Of a DNA stretch of 64,000 nucleotides, positions 17,711-27,321 are shown in pieces. Both the position numbers and the translations under genes were made by a program. Under the pieces are notes generated by a model that was not told where the DNA came from, ran no database searches, and saw only the letters and a list, made by a program, of their open reading frames with translations. Source of the DNA: Oscillatoriophycideae cyanobacterium NC_groundwater_1537_Pr4_S-0.65um_50_18 (GTDB lineage: Bacteria > Cyanobacteriota > Cyanobacteriia > Elainellales > Elainellaceae). The stretch is taken from assembly GCA_016208305.1 (NCBI GenBank), contig JACQYI010000006.1, positions 248,001-312,000 of the forward strand. The letters run 5' to 3'. Position 1 is the stretch's first letter. Each line of letters starts with the position of its first letter.

Positions 17711-19777
17711 CTAGCCCAAAGCCGCTCGTTTCCGGCTCGATCGCCGACCTTTCGGGGGAGGCTCAACGACCTGACCATTCTGACCACTATTGGGGGTACT
17801 GTTCGGTCTGTTAGTTGGGCTACTGCTCTGGCTACTGTTTCCGACCACGGCTGGGGCGATTGGTAGGGTGAAATGAAACTGGCTGCCCTGATCGCGCCCT
17901 GCCGATTCTGCCCAAATCTGCCCGCCCAAGCCTTTAATAATTTGGCGGCAGATTGCCAGCCCTAAACCTGTCCCTCCAGCGGTGCGGCGTAAGGCTCCTT
18001 CTTCTTGGTAAAAGCGATCGAACACAGTTTCTAGCCGATTTGGCTCGATACCGCGCCCGGTGTCGGTTATGGTGATTTCTAGCATTTTGCCGCCGTTGGT
18101 CTTGGCTTCAATCACAACCTCGCCTTCAGGGTTGGTGAACTTGCAAGCATTGTCTAGCAGCTTCGAGAGAACTTCGACCACTCGCTCACCATCGGCTTGC
18201 ACCTGTGGCAGCTCTAGCGGCACCTGTGCCCGGATCTGCGGCAGTTCTTCTCGGTTCATGCTGCGGATGCTGCTGACGGCCAGATCAACACATTCATCCA
18301 GAGCGATTGGTTCTAGATGCCACTGCACGCGACCGCTTTCTAGCCGCGAAAGTGTGATGAAATCCTGGATTAGCTTTCGCATGCGATCGGCATCGGTCAT
18401 GGCCGTATTCAGCATCACCTGTCGCAGCTCTGGGGGCATATCGGGTTCGCTGGCAAGGCTTTCTAGACAGACTTGAATGGTCGAAAGCGGCGTGCGTAAC
18501 TCATGTCCAGTAATCGCAATTAAATTGCTGCGGGTGCGCTCTAGCGCTTCAAGCTGCTGGTTTAAATCCTCTAAGTTGGCGTAAGATTCTGATTGAATCA
18601 GCGCGACGCCGAGCTGCGTTGCCACCGCCTCCACTAACCCCATTTCGTCGTGGCTCCAGCCATAGGGTTCTTGCCGACAGTGGTGTAGCTCTACCATGCC
18701 CAGCAGCCGTCCTTGGTAGATGACAGGCACCATTAGCCAAGAGCGAATCTGCCAGCGATCGACCAGGAGATCGAGCGAGGACAGATCGACCGGTTGGGCA
18801 ATTTGGGTATCGACAACGGCGATCGCCTCTAGCTGCTGCACCACAGCCTGAAAGAGAGGGTTTTCCTGTAACGGCCAGCTTTGCCCGACGACCGACTTCA
18901 CCGCCGCACTCGACAGCGATTCATAAATAATGGGCACGGTAGCGTCGGTTGCCTTGCAGCGATAGACCAAACAGCGGCAGACCTGCATGGCTCGCCCCAG
19001 CTCCTCTACAGCTACCTTAAAGATTTCGTTGGGGTCGAGCGATCGCCGCATCGCGGAGGTAATCAAATTCACCAGCCGCTCTCGCCGCTCTTGAGCCGAC
19101 ATGGCACGGTAAGCCTTGAGTAGCTTATATTGTCCTGCTTGTAGATATGTGACCAGCCGTTGGGCAAACGGATCAGGATCAACCTCACTCAAGCCGGGTA
19201 CCGCTTCTACCAAATAGTCTGTCTTGGCTTGCTCAATCTTTGCCCGTAATTCTGGCCGATACAGCGCAATCCGATCAAGCAAAATTCGGGCGGCTGTGCA
19301 GCTGGCCTGACGATCGAATGTCCAAACGCCCTCAAACCGTCGGGTTTGATCCATCGCGGGCAGTCCGGCGGTTTCCTGTTCGCTGGGGGCAAGGGTTTGG
19401 CGCTCTTGACACACTAAGCAGGCTGTATAGTTTTGCCCAAGCACGACCAAATGCCACTCGCGGCTGAGCTGATCGTCTGAATCAAAGGCGATCGTTTCAT
19501 ATTCTTTAGACTCGCTCATGAAGCTGGTTTCTGGAGCAGCCAGCACATAAATATGAGGAGTCAGAGCGGCAATTCGCTCATAGCGATGAGACTCTTGCCG
19601 ATAAAACCGCTCTCGCTGAAAGCTGGCAATCACCAGAGGCATACGAACTCCCGCCGCCAAGACCTGATCCTCCATTGCGTGAGACAGGGCGGTTAGCGAA
19701 GCCTTGAAGTAAAGTTGAGGGCGCAGCTGGGGCGAGCTTTTTAATAGCTCTTCCAGGACAGAAGCTTGGATACTCAT
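17711..19777 (-). CDS. DICT-GAF sensor histidine kinase
   Basis: Histidine kinase of 688 aa with no membrane segment. The order is DICT sensory domain (about 15-160; LTALSHAME, ASFQRERFYRQ, YVLAAPE), a connector, GAF domain (about 235-400), HisKA with the phospho-acceptor His near 425 (ITGHELRTPLS), and HATPase with N (LLDNACKF), G1 (DTGRGIEP) and G2 (GTGLGLAI) boxes. The GAF lacks the Cys-His chromophore motif, so it is not a cyanobacteriochrome. The last ~50 residues are a Ser/Asn/Pro-rich tail. It is transcribed divergently from the 20.1-26.3 kb sensor operon across a 302-base region with a tandem repeat, suggesting shared control. No response regulator follows it. Confidence 0.9.
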   Translation of the reverse strand: MSIQASVLEELLKSSPQLRPQLYFKASLTALSHAMEDQVLAAGVRMPLVIASFQRERFYRQESHRYERIAALTPHIYVLAAPETSFMSESKEYETIAFDSDDQLSREWHLVVLGQNYTACLVCQERQTLAPSEQETAGLPAMDQTRRFEGVWTFDRQASCTAARILLDRIALYRPELRAKIEQAKTDYLVEAVPGLSEVDPDPFAQRLVTYLQAGQYKLLKAYRAMSAQERRERLVNLITSAMRRSLDPNEIFKVAVEELGRAMQVCRCLVYRCKATDATVPIIYESLSSAAVKSVVGQSWPLQENPLFQAVVQQLEAIAVVDTQIAQPVDLSSLDLLVDRWQIRSWLMVPVIYQGRLLGMVELHHCRQEPYGWSHDEMGLVEAVATQLGVALIQSESYANLEDLNQQLEALERTRSNLIAITGHELRTPLSTIQVCLESLASEPDMPPELRQVMLNTAMTDADRMRKLIQDFITLSRLESGRVQWHLEPIALDECVDLAVSSIRSMNREELPQIRAQVPLELPQVQADGERVVEVLSKLLDNACKFTNPEGEVVIEAKTNGGKMLEITITDTGRGIEPNRLETVFDRFYQEEGALRRTAGGTGLGLAICRQIIKGLGGQIWAESAGRDQGSQFHFTLPIAPAVVGNSSQSSSPTNRPNSTPNSGQNGQVVEPPPKGRRSSRKRAALG

Positions 19778-19939
19778 CGGTCATTCAACGGTATAAGCTC
19801 CACTATATAGTTTAGAGGGGAGCGGTGGATGTAAAGGGATAGCAAGTTTAATAACTGCTCGTTTTATTTATTGTTGTTGTAGGTCAGCGGTAAAGTTCGT
19901 CCCATACAGCACCCGCATAACAACATCCGCACAACAACA

Positions 19940-20014
19940 GTGGACAAGGCAAGAGTGGACAAGGCAAGAGTGGGCAAGGCAAGAGTGGGCAAGGCAAGAG
20001 TGGACAAGGCAGAA
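19940..20014. repeat. Five tandem 15-bp repeats
   Basis: Unit GTGGACAAGGCAAGA (or GTGGGCAAGGCAAGA) repeated five times without a gap: 19940, 19955, 19970, 19985 and 20000. Only the last copy is degenerate at its end. It fills the middle of the 302-base divergent promoter region of the DICT kinase and the ethylene-type kinase. The rest of the region holds no gene. Confidence 0.9.
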
Positions 20015-20079
20015 AATTCTGGTTTGCCCCAAAATGGGAACCCTTCTAGAAGTTGGCCGCAAGGACAAGGGAGAAAAAT

Positions 20080-23000
20080 ATGTTGGAATTTCACAGCACT
20101 CTGGCATTTATTCCCCACGGGCATTGCTACCTCTGGAAGCCTGGATTGGTCAGGCTACATGCGCTATCTGACGGCTTGATTGCCCTAGCCTACTTCTCCA
20201 TTCCTCTGACGCTCCTCTATTTTGTGCGGCAACGCCGAGATTTGCCCTATCCCTGGATCTTTCAACTCTTTGGGCTATTCATTGTCGCTTGTGGTCTTAC
20301 CCATGTCATGGAAATCTGGACGCTCTGGCACCCGACTTATTGGGTGGCAGGCGGGCTAAAAGCGTTCACCGCTCTCGTCTCTTTGACGACGGCATCGGCG
20401 TTGATTCCGGTTATTCCCCAAGCCTTAACTCTGCCCAGCCACAGTGAGTTAGAGGCGGCCAAAGCCGAATTAGAACAGCAAGTGTACGATCGCACCCAGT
20501 CGCTCCGGCAGAGTGAGGAGCGCTTACAACTTGCCTTGGCTGGCTCTGGAGACGGATTGTGGGATTGGAATATCGCTACGGGAGAAGCTTATCTTAGCCC
20601 CCGCTGGCAGGAGATGTTGGGCTATGAAGCGGGTGAATTGGCGAACCACATTAGCACCTGGCAAACTTTGATTCACCCTGAAGATCGACCCTGGCTCATG
20701 GAACGGTTAGAGAAACACCTGCAAAACCCTCAAATTCCCTATGGGTTTGACTATCGGCTTCAGACCAAATCTGGAGAATGGAAGTGGGTTGGCACCTATG
20801 GCAAGGTTGTTGCCTACGATGATCAAGGGCGACCTGTGCGTATGGCGGGTACCCACAAAGATATTAGCGATCGCAAGCGCCATGAAGCCGAGCGCAAGGC
20901 TGCAGAAGAGGCGATGCAAGAGAGCAACACGCGGTTTAGAAACCTGGCAGCCAATGTGCCCGGAGCGATTTTTCGCTACATGCTGCGACCGGATGGCTCT
21001 GACAAGATCTTGTATATGAGTCCGGGTTGCTATGGTCTCTGGGAGGTGGAAGCAAGCGTGGCGGAAGCGGATGCTACCGTACTCTGGCAGATGGCTCACC
21101 CTGATGATTTTCCGGCTCTGTACGACTCTGTCTTGGAGTCTGCCCGTACAGTACAGCCTTGGTCATGGTCATGGCGAATTACGACACCCTCAAAGCGACA
21201 AAAGTGGCTGGAAGCCTCAGGCAGACCAGAACGTCAAGCGAATGGTGATGTTATTTGGGATACGGTGATCTTGGATATCACAGATCGCAAAACTGCCGAA
21301 ATGGCTCTGGCAGAGTCGCAACAGCAATACCAAAACTTGGTAGAAAATTCTCCCGACATTATTGAACGGTTTGACCTGCAACTGCGCCACCTTTATGTCA
21401 GTCCTAGCTTGACCCAGATTACCGGGATGACCGCAGAAGTTTTTTTGGGCAAAACCTGTCGCGAGCTGGGTTTGGATGAAGTCATGGTGACTCAGTGGGA
21501 GGAGGCAGCAGCAGCTCTATTGAAAACTGGAAAAAGACAGGTGATTGAGTTTTCAAGTCCCACATCGGAAGGGATGCGATCTTTTGAAATGGCGATCGCC
21601 CCTGAATGGTCTGATCCGCAAACCCTTAAGTCGATCCTCTGCATCTCTAGAGATATTACTGCGCGTCAACAAGCCGAGGCCAATCGCCTCCAGGCCGAGA
21701 AACTGCGCCTCAATCTGACGCTGCTAGAAACCTTGCTCGACAATATCTTGGCTGGGTATTGGGATTGGGATATCCCTAACCATACTAACTATTGGAGTCC
21801 GGGGCTAAAGCGCATGTTTGGCTATGAAGACCATGAACTGCCTAACATACCCGAAACCTGGAAAAGCCTCATCTTTGCAGAAGATTTGCCGGAAGCGCTT
21901 GAGTGCATCGATCGCCATGTGCAGAGTCATGGAGAAGTCCCCTTCTACTGCGAAGTCCGGTATCGCCACAAAAATGGCTCGACCATTTGGGTTATCTGCG
22001 TGGGGCAAGTGATTGAATGGAGTGCTTCGGGTCAGCCGCTGCGGATGGCTGGCTGCCACATTGATATTACTAAACTCAAGCAAGCAGAAGCCCAACTTCA
22101 AGAGAGTGATTCTCATTTAAAGCTGGCTCAACGCATTGGCAAAATTGGTAGCTGGGAATTTAATCTGCGGACTGAGCAAATCACTTGGTCCGATCAGGTT
22201 TTCCGCCTGTTTGGGTACGATCCAGCAGCAGGGACTCCCAGCTTTAGCGACCTCCAGCAGTATATTCACCCCGACGATCGCCGTTTTCATCAACAAACGC
22301 TGCAAACGGCGATCGCTAAGGGGCAACCTTACGATATCGAATGCCGCATTTACAATACCGACGGTGAGCTTCTCTATATTCAAGACAAAGGAGAGCCATT
22401 TTGGGATGCGACAGGGCAGCTGACGCATCTGACGGGCACGGTGTTAGACATCACAGAGCGCAAGCAGGCCGAAATTGCCTTACGGCAGAGCGAAGCCACC
22501 AATCGGGCTTTGATCAGCGCTATTCCAGATCTGCTGATCTGGATCAATCACGATGGCACCTATCTCCATATCTTGGGCGGGGGCAAAAGCATTAAGTTAC
22601 ACAAGCCCTTATCAGAACAAATGGATGTCAGTGTTTACACTGTGCTGCCCTATGAGATGGCAAAAGAGCGAATGCACTATATCCAGCAGGCGCTACAAAC
22701 CAACGAACTGCAAGTGTATGAGTATCAATTTAATATCCAAGGTGATATTCGCGATGAAGAAGCGCGCATTGTCAAATGCGGCGATCATCAGGTGTTGTGC
22801 ATGGTGCGAGACATCACCGATCGCAAGCGAACTGAAGCCAGTCTCTTGCACACAACAGCCCAATTAGAAGCCTCTAATCGAGAGTTAGAAGCTTTTGCTT
22901 ACTCGGTATCCCATGATTTGCGATCGCCACTACGAGCAATTGATGGCTTCAGCAAAGCCTTGGTGGAAGACTACAGCGATCGGTTAGATGCAGAAGGTCA

Positions 23001-23565
23001 AGACTACTTCGATCGCATTCGCCACAATGTTCAGCGCATGGGAATGCTAATTGACGATTTGTTGAACCTTTCTCGCGTCTCTCGATCGGAAATGCGATAT
23101 GCAGAGGTCAACCTGAGTCTGTTGGTACAAGAGCAGATCAATGAATTGCGCGCTGCGGAACCAGACCGACAAGTTGAAGTGGTCATTGCTCCAGAAGCGA
23201 TCGTTTCAGCAGATCTCACCCTCATGCGCGTGGTGGTCAGCAACTTGTTAGGAAATGCTTGGAAGTTTACCAGTCACCGTTCTGTTGCCCGGATCGAATT
23301 TGGCATAATCAGGAGAGATGAACAATTCGTCTATTTTGTTTGCGATAATGGAGCAGGGTTTGATATGACCTATGCTTCTATGCTTTTTGGCGTCTTTCAA
23401 CGCTTGCACAATACCAATGAGTTTCCGGGCACGGGTATTGGTCTTGCTACAGTTCAGCGGGTCATTCATCGACATGGCGGCCAAATTTGGGCAGAAGCCG
23501 CTGTAGAACAAGGAGCCACGCTTTACTTCACCCTACCCAGTCCACTCACGATGGCAAAAATCTAA
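20080..23565 (+). CDS. Ethylene-receptor-type multi-PAS histidine kinase
   Basis: Hybrid-less histidine kinase of 1161 aa. The ATG at 20080 has AAGGGAG just upstream. Residues 1-115 contain three hydrophobic helices matching the ethylene-binding domain of plant ETR1: [13 protein letters not shown] and then FIVACGLTH. All key positions are kept with a constant offset of six: Asp31, Tyr38, Pro42, Phe67, Ile68, Cys71, His75 (ETR1 D25, Y32, P36, F61, I62, C65, H69). Cys71 and His75 are the expected Cu(I) ligands. Six PAS domains follow (about 135-260, 285-405, 415-545, 555-690, 700-820, 825-925), then HisKA with His near 945 ([10 protein letters not shown]) and an HATPase of the phytochrome-like type ([24 protein letters not shown]). 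Stop is four bases before the response regulator start, so they form an operon. Predicted signal: ethylene or copper, by inference. Confidence 0.93.
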   Translation: MLEFHSTLAFIPHGHCYLWKPGLVRLHALSDGLIALAYFSIPLTLLYFVRQRRDLPYPWIFQLFGLFIVACGLTHVMEIWTLWHPTYWVAGGLKAFTALVSLTTASALIPVIPQALTLPSHSELEAAKAELEQQVYDRTQSLRQSEERLQLALAGSGDGLWDWNIATGEAYLSPRWQEMLGYEAGELANHISTWQTLIHPEDRPWLMERLEKHLQNPQIPYGFDYRLQTKSGEWKWVGTYGKVVAYDDQGRPVRMAGTHKDISDRKRHEAERKAAEEAMQESNTRFRNLAANVPGAIFRYMLRPDGSDKILYMSPGCYGLWEVEASVAEADATVLWQMAHPDDFPALYDSVLESARTVQPWSWSWRITTPSKRQKWLEASGRPERQANGDVIWDTVILDITDRKTAEMALAESQQQYQNLVENSPDIIERFDLQLRHLYVSPSLTQITGMTAEVFLGKTCRELGLDEVMVTQWEEAAAALLKTGKRQVIEFSSPTSEGMRSFEMAIAPEWSDPQTLKSILCISRDITARQQAEANRLQAEKLRLNLTLLETLLDNILAGYWDWDIPNHTNYWSPGLKRMFGYEDHELPNIPETWKSLIFAEDLPEALECIDRHVQSHGEVPFYCEVRYRHKNGSTIWVICVGQVIEWSASGQPLRMAGCHIDITKLKQAEAQLQESDSHLKLAQRIGKIGSWEFNLRTEQITWSDQVFRLFGYDPAAGTPSFSDLQQYIHPDDRRFHQQTLQTAIAKGQPYDIECRIYNTDGELLYIQDKGEPFWDATGQLTHLTGTVLDITERKQAEIALRQSEATNRALISAIPDLLIWINHDGTYLHILGGGKSIKLHKPLSEQMDVSVYTVLPYEMAKERMHYIQQALQTNELQVYEYQFNIQGDIRDEEARIVKCGDHQVLCMVRDITDRKRTEASLLHTTAQLEASNRELEAFAYSVSHDLRSPLRAIDGFSKALVEDYSDRLDAEGQDYFDRIRHNVQRMGMLIDDLLNLSRVSRSEMRYAEVNLSLLVQEQINELRAAEPDRQVEVVIAPEAIVSADLTLMRVVVSNLLGNAWKFTSHRSVARIEFGIIRRDEQFVYFVCDNGAGFDMTYASMLFGVFQRLHNTNEFPGTGIGLATVQRVIHRHGGQIWAEAAVEQGATLYFTLPSPLTMAKI

Positions 23566-23569
23566 TTTC

Positions 23570-23992
23570 ATGTCTCCATTGCGTGTCATCTTGTTGGTTG
23601 AGGATAATCCTGATGATGAACGCCTCACCATTCGCGCTCTTCGACGTGGTCAGATTGCCAATGAAATTCGGGTGGCTCGAAATGGCGAAGAAGCCTTAAA
23701 TCTTGTTTTCAGTTTAGAGCCATTACCCAGCGTGGTGCTTTTAGATTTGAAATTGCCCAAAGTTGATGGTCTAGAAGTTTTACGGCAAATTCGGGCTAAT
23801 GAACATACTCGTTTATTGCCAGTAGTCGTACTCACGTCTTCCAGTGAGGATCGAGATATTATTGAAAGCTATAGCCTGGGAGCGAATAGCTATGTGCGAA
23901 AACCCGTTGAGATTGATCCATTTACCGAGGCGGTGCGTCAATTGGGACTCTATTGGGTGCTGATTAATGAGCCGTTACCCGAAGGGCTGTGA
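23570..23992 (+). CDS. Rcp1-type single-domain response regulator
   Basis: Receiver-only response regulator of 140 aa. The acidic pair is in LVEDNPDDE, the phospho-acceptor Asp in [12 protein letters not shown] (residue 63), the conserved Thr/Ser in [11 protein letters not shown] and Lys in YVRKPVE. The C-terminal extension [10 protein letters not shown] is typical of Rcp1-type partners of cyanobacterial phytochromes and phytochrome-like kinases. No output domain is present, so it must pass the signal on by binding or phosphotransfer. It is separated by four bases from the upstream kinase and by three from the downstream photoreceptor kinase, which strongly suggests translational coupling within one operon. 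Confidence 0.95.
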   Translation: MSPLRVILLVEDNPDDERLTIRALRRGQIANEIRVARNGEEALNLVFSLEPLPSVVLLDLKLPKVDGLEVLRQIRANEHTRLLPVVVLTSSSEDRDIIESYSLGANSYVRKPVEIDPFTEAVRQLGLYWVLINEPLPEGL

Positions 23993-23995
23993 GCC

Positions 23996-26311
23996 ATGAG
24001 TGACTCCCTCACTGTTTTGATGGTAGAAGACTCAGAGGATGATGCATTGCTCGTACTGCGAGAGCTGCGTCGTGGGAACTTCGACCTCATTTGGGAGCGG
24101 GTGCAAACGGCGATCGCACTTCGTGCCGCCCTTGCCAATCGGGCTTGGGATGTGATTATTTCAGACTATAGACTGCCTGGGTTTGATGCACCTGCGGCAC
24201 TAGAGGTACTTCAGGAAAGCCAAATTGATCTGCCCTTTATTGTAGTGTCAGGCACGATTGGCGAAACGCTAGCGGTTGCCATGATGAAAGCGGGTGCCCA
24301 TGATTATCTGATGAAGGATAATCTAACGCGATTACCAGAGGCGGTGCGGCGGGAAGTTCGCGAGGCGCAAATTCGCTCAGAGCGCAGACAGGCCGCTATT
24401 GAACTCCGGCAAACTGCGGAGCGAGAGCATTTAAGCCGCATGGTCACTGAGCGAATCCGGCGATCGCTCAATTTGGATGAAATTTTGATGACGACCGTTA
24501 CCGAAGTCCGCCAGGTCTTGCAGACCGATCGGGTTATCCTGTTTCGGCTCCATTCCGATGAGCAAGGCTACGTCGTACAAGAGTCGGTTGATCCGCGTTG
24601 GCAGGCTCTGCTGGGTCAGGATATTCATGACCCTTGCTTTTACACAAATTATACGCAGCAGTATTTTCAGGGGCGAGTCCGGGCGATCGCAGATATTGAT
24701 GATGGCAGCATCCAGCCTTGCCATGCTGATTTTCTCAGGCAGTTTCAGGTTCGAGCGAATTTGATTGTGCCGATTATCCAAACCACAGAGCTATGGGGCT
24801 TGCTCATTGCCCAGCAATGTGAGCAACCGCGACAGTGGTCTCAGGATGAGATCTATCTCTTGAAGCAGCTAGCCGATCAAGTGGCGATCGCGATTTACCA
24901 AGCCGATCTTTATCGTCAGACTCAGCTTGAGCTAGCCGAACGTCAGCGGGCAGAAGCCGCTCTCCAACGTCTGAATCAGGAACTCGAACAGCGTGTGCAA
25001 GATCGCACCCAAGCCTTAAAGCAACAGGCAGAACAGGAGCGATTGCTGCGGCTAATCATTCAAAATATTCACCGATCGCTCGATCTGGATGAGATTTTGA
25101 CAACAGTGCTGAGCGAAACTCGGCAGACGCTTCAGGCCGATCGGGTTGCCATCTATCAGTTTGCTCCTGATTGGAGCGGCTGTTTTGTGGCCGAGTCTGT
25201 GGCAGAAGGATGGGCACCCCTCGTTGGAGAAGATATTCAAACCCTTTGGGAAGATACCTATCTGCAAGAAAATCAGGGCGGGCGCTATCAAAACAATGAA
25301 ACCTTTGCCGTCAACGATATTTACACAATTGGGCATAGCCAGTGCCATATCGATGTGCTGGAGCAGTTTCAGGTGAGAGCTTATGCGATCGCGCCTATTT
25401 TCTTAGGCGATCAGCTGTGGGGATTGCTTGCGGCCTATCAAAACACGGGCTCGCGGGAGTGGCAAGCTTGGGAAATGAGTTTGCTCAGACAGATTGGCAT
25501 CCGTACCGCGATCGCCCTTCGCCAATCTCAGCTCTATCAAGCTTCTCAGATGCAGGTCAAAGCTCTAGAGCAGGTGAGTCAACTCAAGGATGATTTTTTG
25601 AGTACGGTTTCTCATGAGCTGCGATCGCCGCTGGCTAACATCAAAATGGCGATCCAAATGGTGAAGCTCAGCCTCGATCAACAGCAGATTAAAGACGATC
25701 GACTCGATCGCTATCTCCAGATCCTCGAAGAAGGCTGTACTCAGGAGCTGACCCTAATCAATGACTTACTGGACTTACAGCGCTTAGAGGCAGGCGTAGA
25801 GTCTCTCGATCTAGAGAGTATTGATCTCAATTATTGGCTGCCCTCGATCGTCGAACTTTTTGAAGATCGTGCTCAAAAACAGCACCAGCAGCTGACGATC
25901 AGCATACCTTCAGACTTGCCCACCATTACGACCGATTTAAATGAGTTTAAGCGTGTCCTGATGGAGCTGCTCCACAATGCCTGCAAGTATACGCCCCCCC
26001 ATGAGCAGATCACGGTAACGGCTCAGGTAATAGAAACCACCCTACAAATCCAGGTGAGCAATTCAGGGGTAGAGTTGCCTGCTGGAGAATTGCCTCGCTT
26101 GTTTGAGAAGTTCTATCGGGTTGCTAGCGTCGATCGCTGGAAACATGGGGGAACTGGGTTAGGACTCGCACTGGTTAAACATTTGGTTGAGCACCTGCAT
26201 GGCTCGATTCAGGTGGAGAGCGCTAACTCCGTCACCTGCTTTACCCTTCAGCTTCCCCTTAAAATAAAGCAGGCCCAACCCTGCGGGGATGAGAAACGGC
26301 CTGTCGGGTAA
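23996..26311 (+). CDS. Receiver + dual cyanobacteriochrome GAF histidine kinase
   Basis: Predicted photoreceptor kinase, 771 aa, soluble. Residues 1-125 are a receiver domain (Asp57 in ISDYRLPG, Lys107). GAF1 (about 148-305) holds both cysteines of DXCF cyanobacteriochromes: DPCF with Cys214 and the canonical Cys242-His243 (PCHADFLRQFQVRANL). Their spacing of 28 equals that in TePixJ. GAF2 (about 345-512) has only the canonical pair, Cys450-His451, plus WEDTYLQENQGGRY, the signature of the red/green class. HisKA follows with His540 (VSHELRSPLANI), then HATPase boxes (ELLHNACKY, GTGLGLAL). The expected chromophore is phycocyanobilin, which GAF1 may convert to phycoviolobilin. Predicted colours (blue/green and red/green) are inference. 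It is third in the operon with the ethylene-type kinase. Confidence 0.95.
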   Translation: MSDSLTVLMVEDSEDDALLVLRELRRGNFDLIWERVQTAIALRAALANRAWDVIISDYRLPGFDAPAALEVLQESQIDLPFIVVSGTIGETLAVAMMKAGAHDYLMKDNLTRLPEAVRREVREAQIRSERRQAAIELRQTAEREHLSRMVTERIRRSLNLDEILMTTVTEVRQVLQTDRVILFRLHSDEQGYVVQESVDPRWQALLGQDIHDPCFYTNYTQQYFQGRVRAIADIDDGSIQPCHADFLRQFQVRANLIVPIIQTTELWGLLIAQQCEQPRQWSQDEIYLLKQLADQVAIAIYQADLYRQTQLELAERQRAEAALQRLNQELEQRVQDRTQALKQQAEQERLLRLIIQNIHRSLDLDEILTTVLSETRQTLQADRVAIYQFAPDWSGCFVAESVAEGWAPLVGEDIQTLWEDTYLQENQGGRYQNNETFAVNDIYTIGHSQCHIDVLEQFQVRAYAIAPIFLGDQLWGLLAAYQNTGSREWQAWEMSLLRQIGIRTAIALRQSQLYQASQMQVKALEQVSQLKDDFLSTVSHELRSPLANIKMAIQMVKLSLDQQQIKDDRLDRYLQILEEGCTQELTLINDLLDLQRLEAGVESLDLESIDLNYWLPSIVELFEDRAQKQHQQLTISIPSDLPTITTDLNEFKRVLMELLHNACKYTPPHEQITVTAQVIETTLQIQVSNSGVELPAGELPRLFEKFYRVASVDRWKHGGTGLGLALVKHLVEHLHGSIQVESANSVTCFTLQLPLKIKQAQPCGDEKRPVG

Positions 26312-26323
26312 AGCGTTCTTGAC

Positions 26324-27211
26324 TCAGGCCGCATCAGCCTTTTCTACTTTCAGCAGTGGAAACCCCAATGCTTCTCGCTGCTTGGCATAAAGCTGGGCGA
26401 CTTGCCGTGCCAAATTGCGAATTCTGCCGATATAGCGCGTTCGCTCTGTCACCGATATGACGCCCCGCGCATCTAGCAGATTAAAGGTGTGCGAACATTT
26501 CAGCACATAGTCCAGCGCGGGTAGCACCAGCCCTTTTTGTAAAATCTGCCCTGCTTCTTGCTCATACAGCCCAAATAGGGTGAACAGCATATCAGGGTTT
26601 GAGACTTCAAAATTATAGGTTGAATGTTCGATCTCACCTTGAAGATGCACATCGCCGTAGGTGACGCGATCGCTCCACTGAATCTCGGTGAAGGCATTCA
26701 CCTCTTGCAAATACATGGTCAGGCGTTCTAGCCCATAGGTAATTTCGATCGACACCGGGCGGCAGTCGATGCCCCCACATTGCTGAAAGTAGGTAAACTG
26801 CGTGATTTCCATGCCGTCTAGCCAGACTTCCCAGCCTACGCCCCAGGCTCCTAGCGTGGGCGACTCCCAGTTATCTTCCACAAACCGGATGTCATGATCT
26901 TCGGGGCGAATGCCTAGCGCCCGCAGGGAGTCGAGGTAGACCTCCTGAATATTGTTAGGGGAAGGCTTAATCAGCACCTGATACTGATAGTAATGCTGAT
27001 AGCGATTAGGGTTTTCGCCATAGCGCCCGTCGGTGGGTCGGCGGCAAGGCTCTGCATAAGCAACTGACCAGGGTTCAGGCCCGATCGCCCGGAGAAAAGT
27101 ATGGGGACTCATAGTGCCTGCCCCTTTCTCAGTGTCGTAGGGCTGGACAATTAAGCAGCCGCGATCGCCCCAAAACTGGTGCAGCGTCGAAATCACCGAC
27201 TGAAAATTCAC
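26324..27211 (-). CDS. glyQ: Glycyl-tRNA synthetase alpha subunit
   Basis: Catalytic alpha subunit of the bacterial tetrameric glycyl-tRNA synthetase, 295 aa, GTG start at 27211. Family signatures appear from the start: [65 protein letters not shown]. The beta subunit (glyS) is not in the window, as expected where the genes are apart in cyanobacteria. It ends convergently with the photoreceptor operon, 12 bases apart, and lies downstream of hisD with a hairpin between. Confidence 0.97.
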   Translation of the reverse strand: MNFQSVISTLHQFWGDRGCLIVQPYDTEKGAGTMSPHTFLRAIGPEPWSVAYAEPCRRPTDGRYGENPNRYQHYYQYQVLIKPSPNNIQEVYLDSLRALGIRPEDHDIRFVEDNWESPTLGAWGVGWEVWLDGMEITQFTYFQQCGGIDCRPVSIEITYGLERLTMYLQEVNAFTEIQWSDRVTYGDVHLQGEIEHSTYNFEVSNPDMLFTLFGLYEQEAGQILQKGLVLPALDYVLKCSHTFNLLDARGVISVTERTRYIGRIRNLARQVAQLYAKQREALGFPLLKVEKADAA

Positions 27212-27264
27212 GATACCTGACCTCTTCTACTTCTGTTTCTCTTCATTTCTTCGCTCAGTTATCT

Positions 27265-27297
27265 ATTGGGGGTAAAGAACGCGCCTTTCCCCCCAAT
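27265..27297 (-). terminator. Hairpin downstream of hisD
   Basis: ATTGGGGGTAAAG (27265-27277) pairs with CTTTCCCCCCAAT (27285-27297), 12 of 13 bases, 7-base loop. It lies between hisD and glyQ, both minus strand. No clear U-tract follows, so terminator function is likely but unproven. Confidence 0.5.
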
Positions 27298-27321
27298 AAA
27301 TAGCAGGTTTGAAACGCTATC

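Noticed and set aside
18550-19075. GAF domain of the DICT kinase as a cyanobacteriochrome
   Set aside because: No Cys-His at the canonical position and no DXCF motif.
19868-20179. Small reading frames rich in repeated residues over the 15-bp array (both strands)
   Set aside because: A 15-bp unit leaves every frame open, so repeated peptides such as DKARV or LVHSC are expected by chance; no ribosome binding site or homologue.
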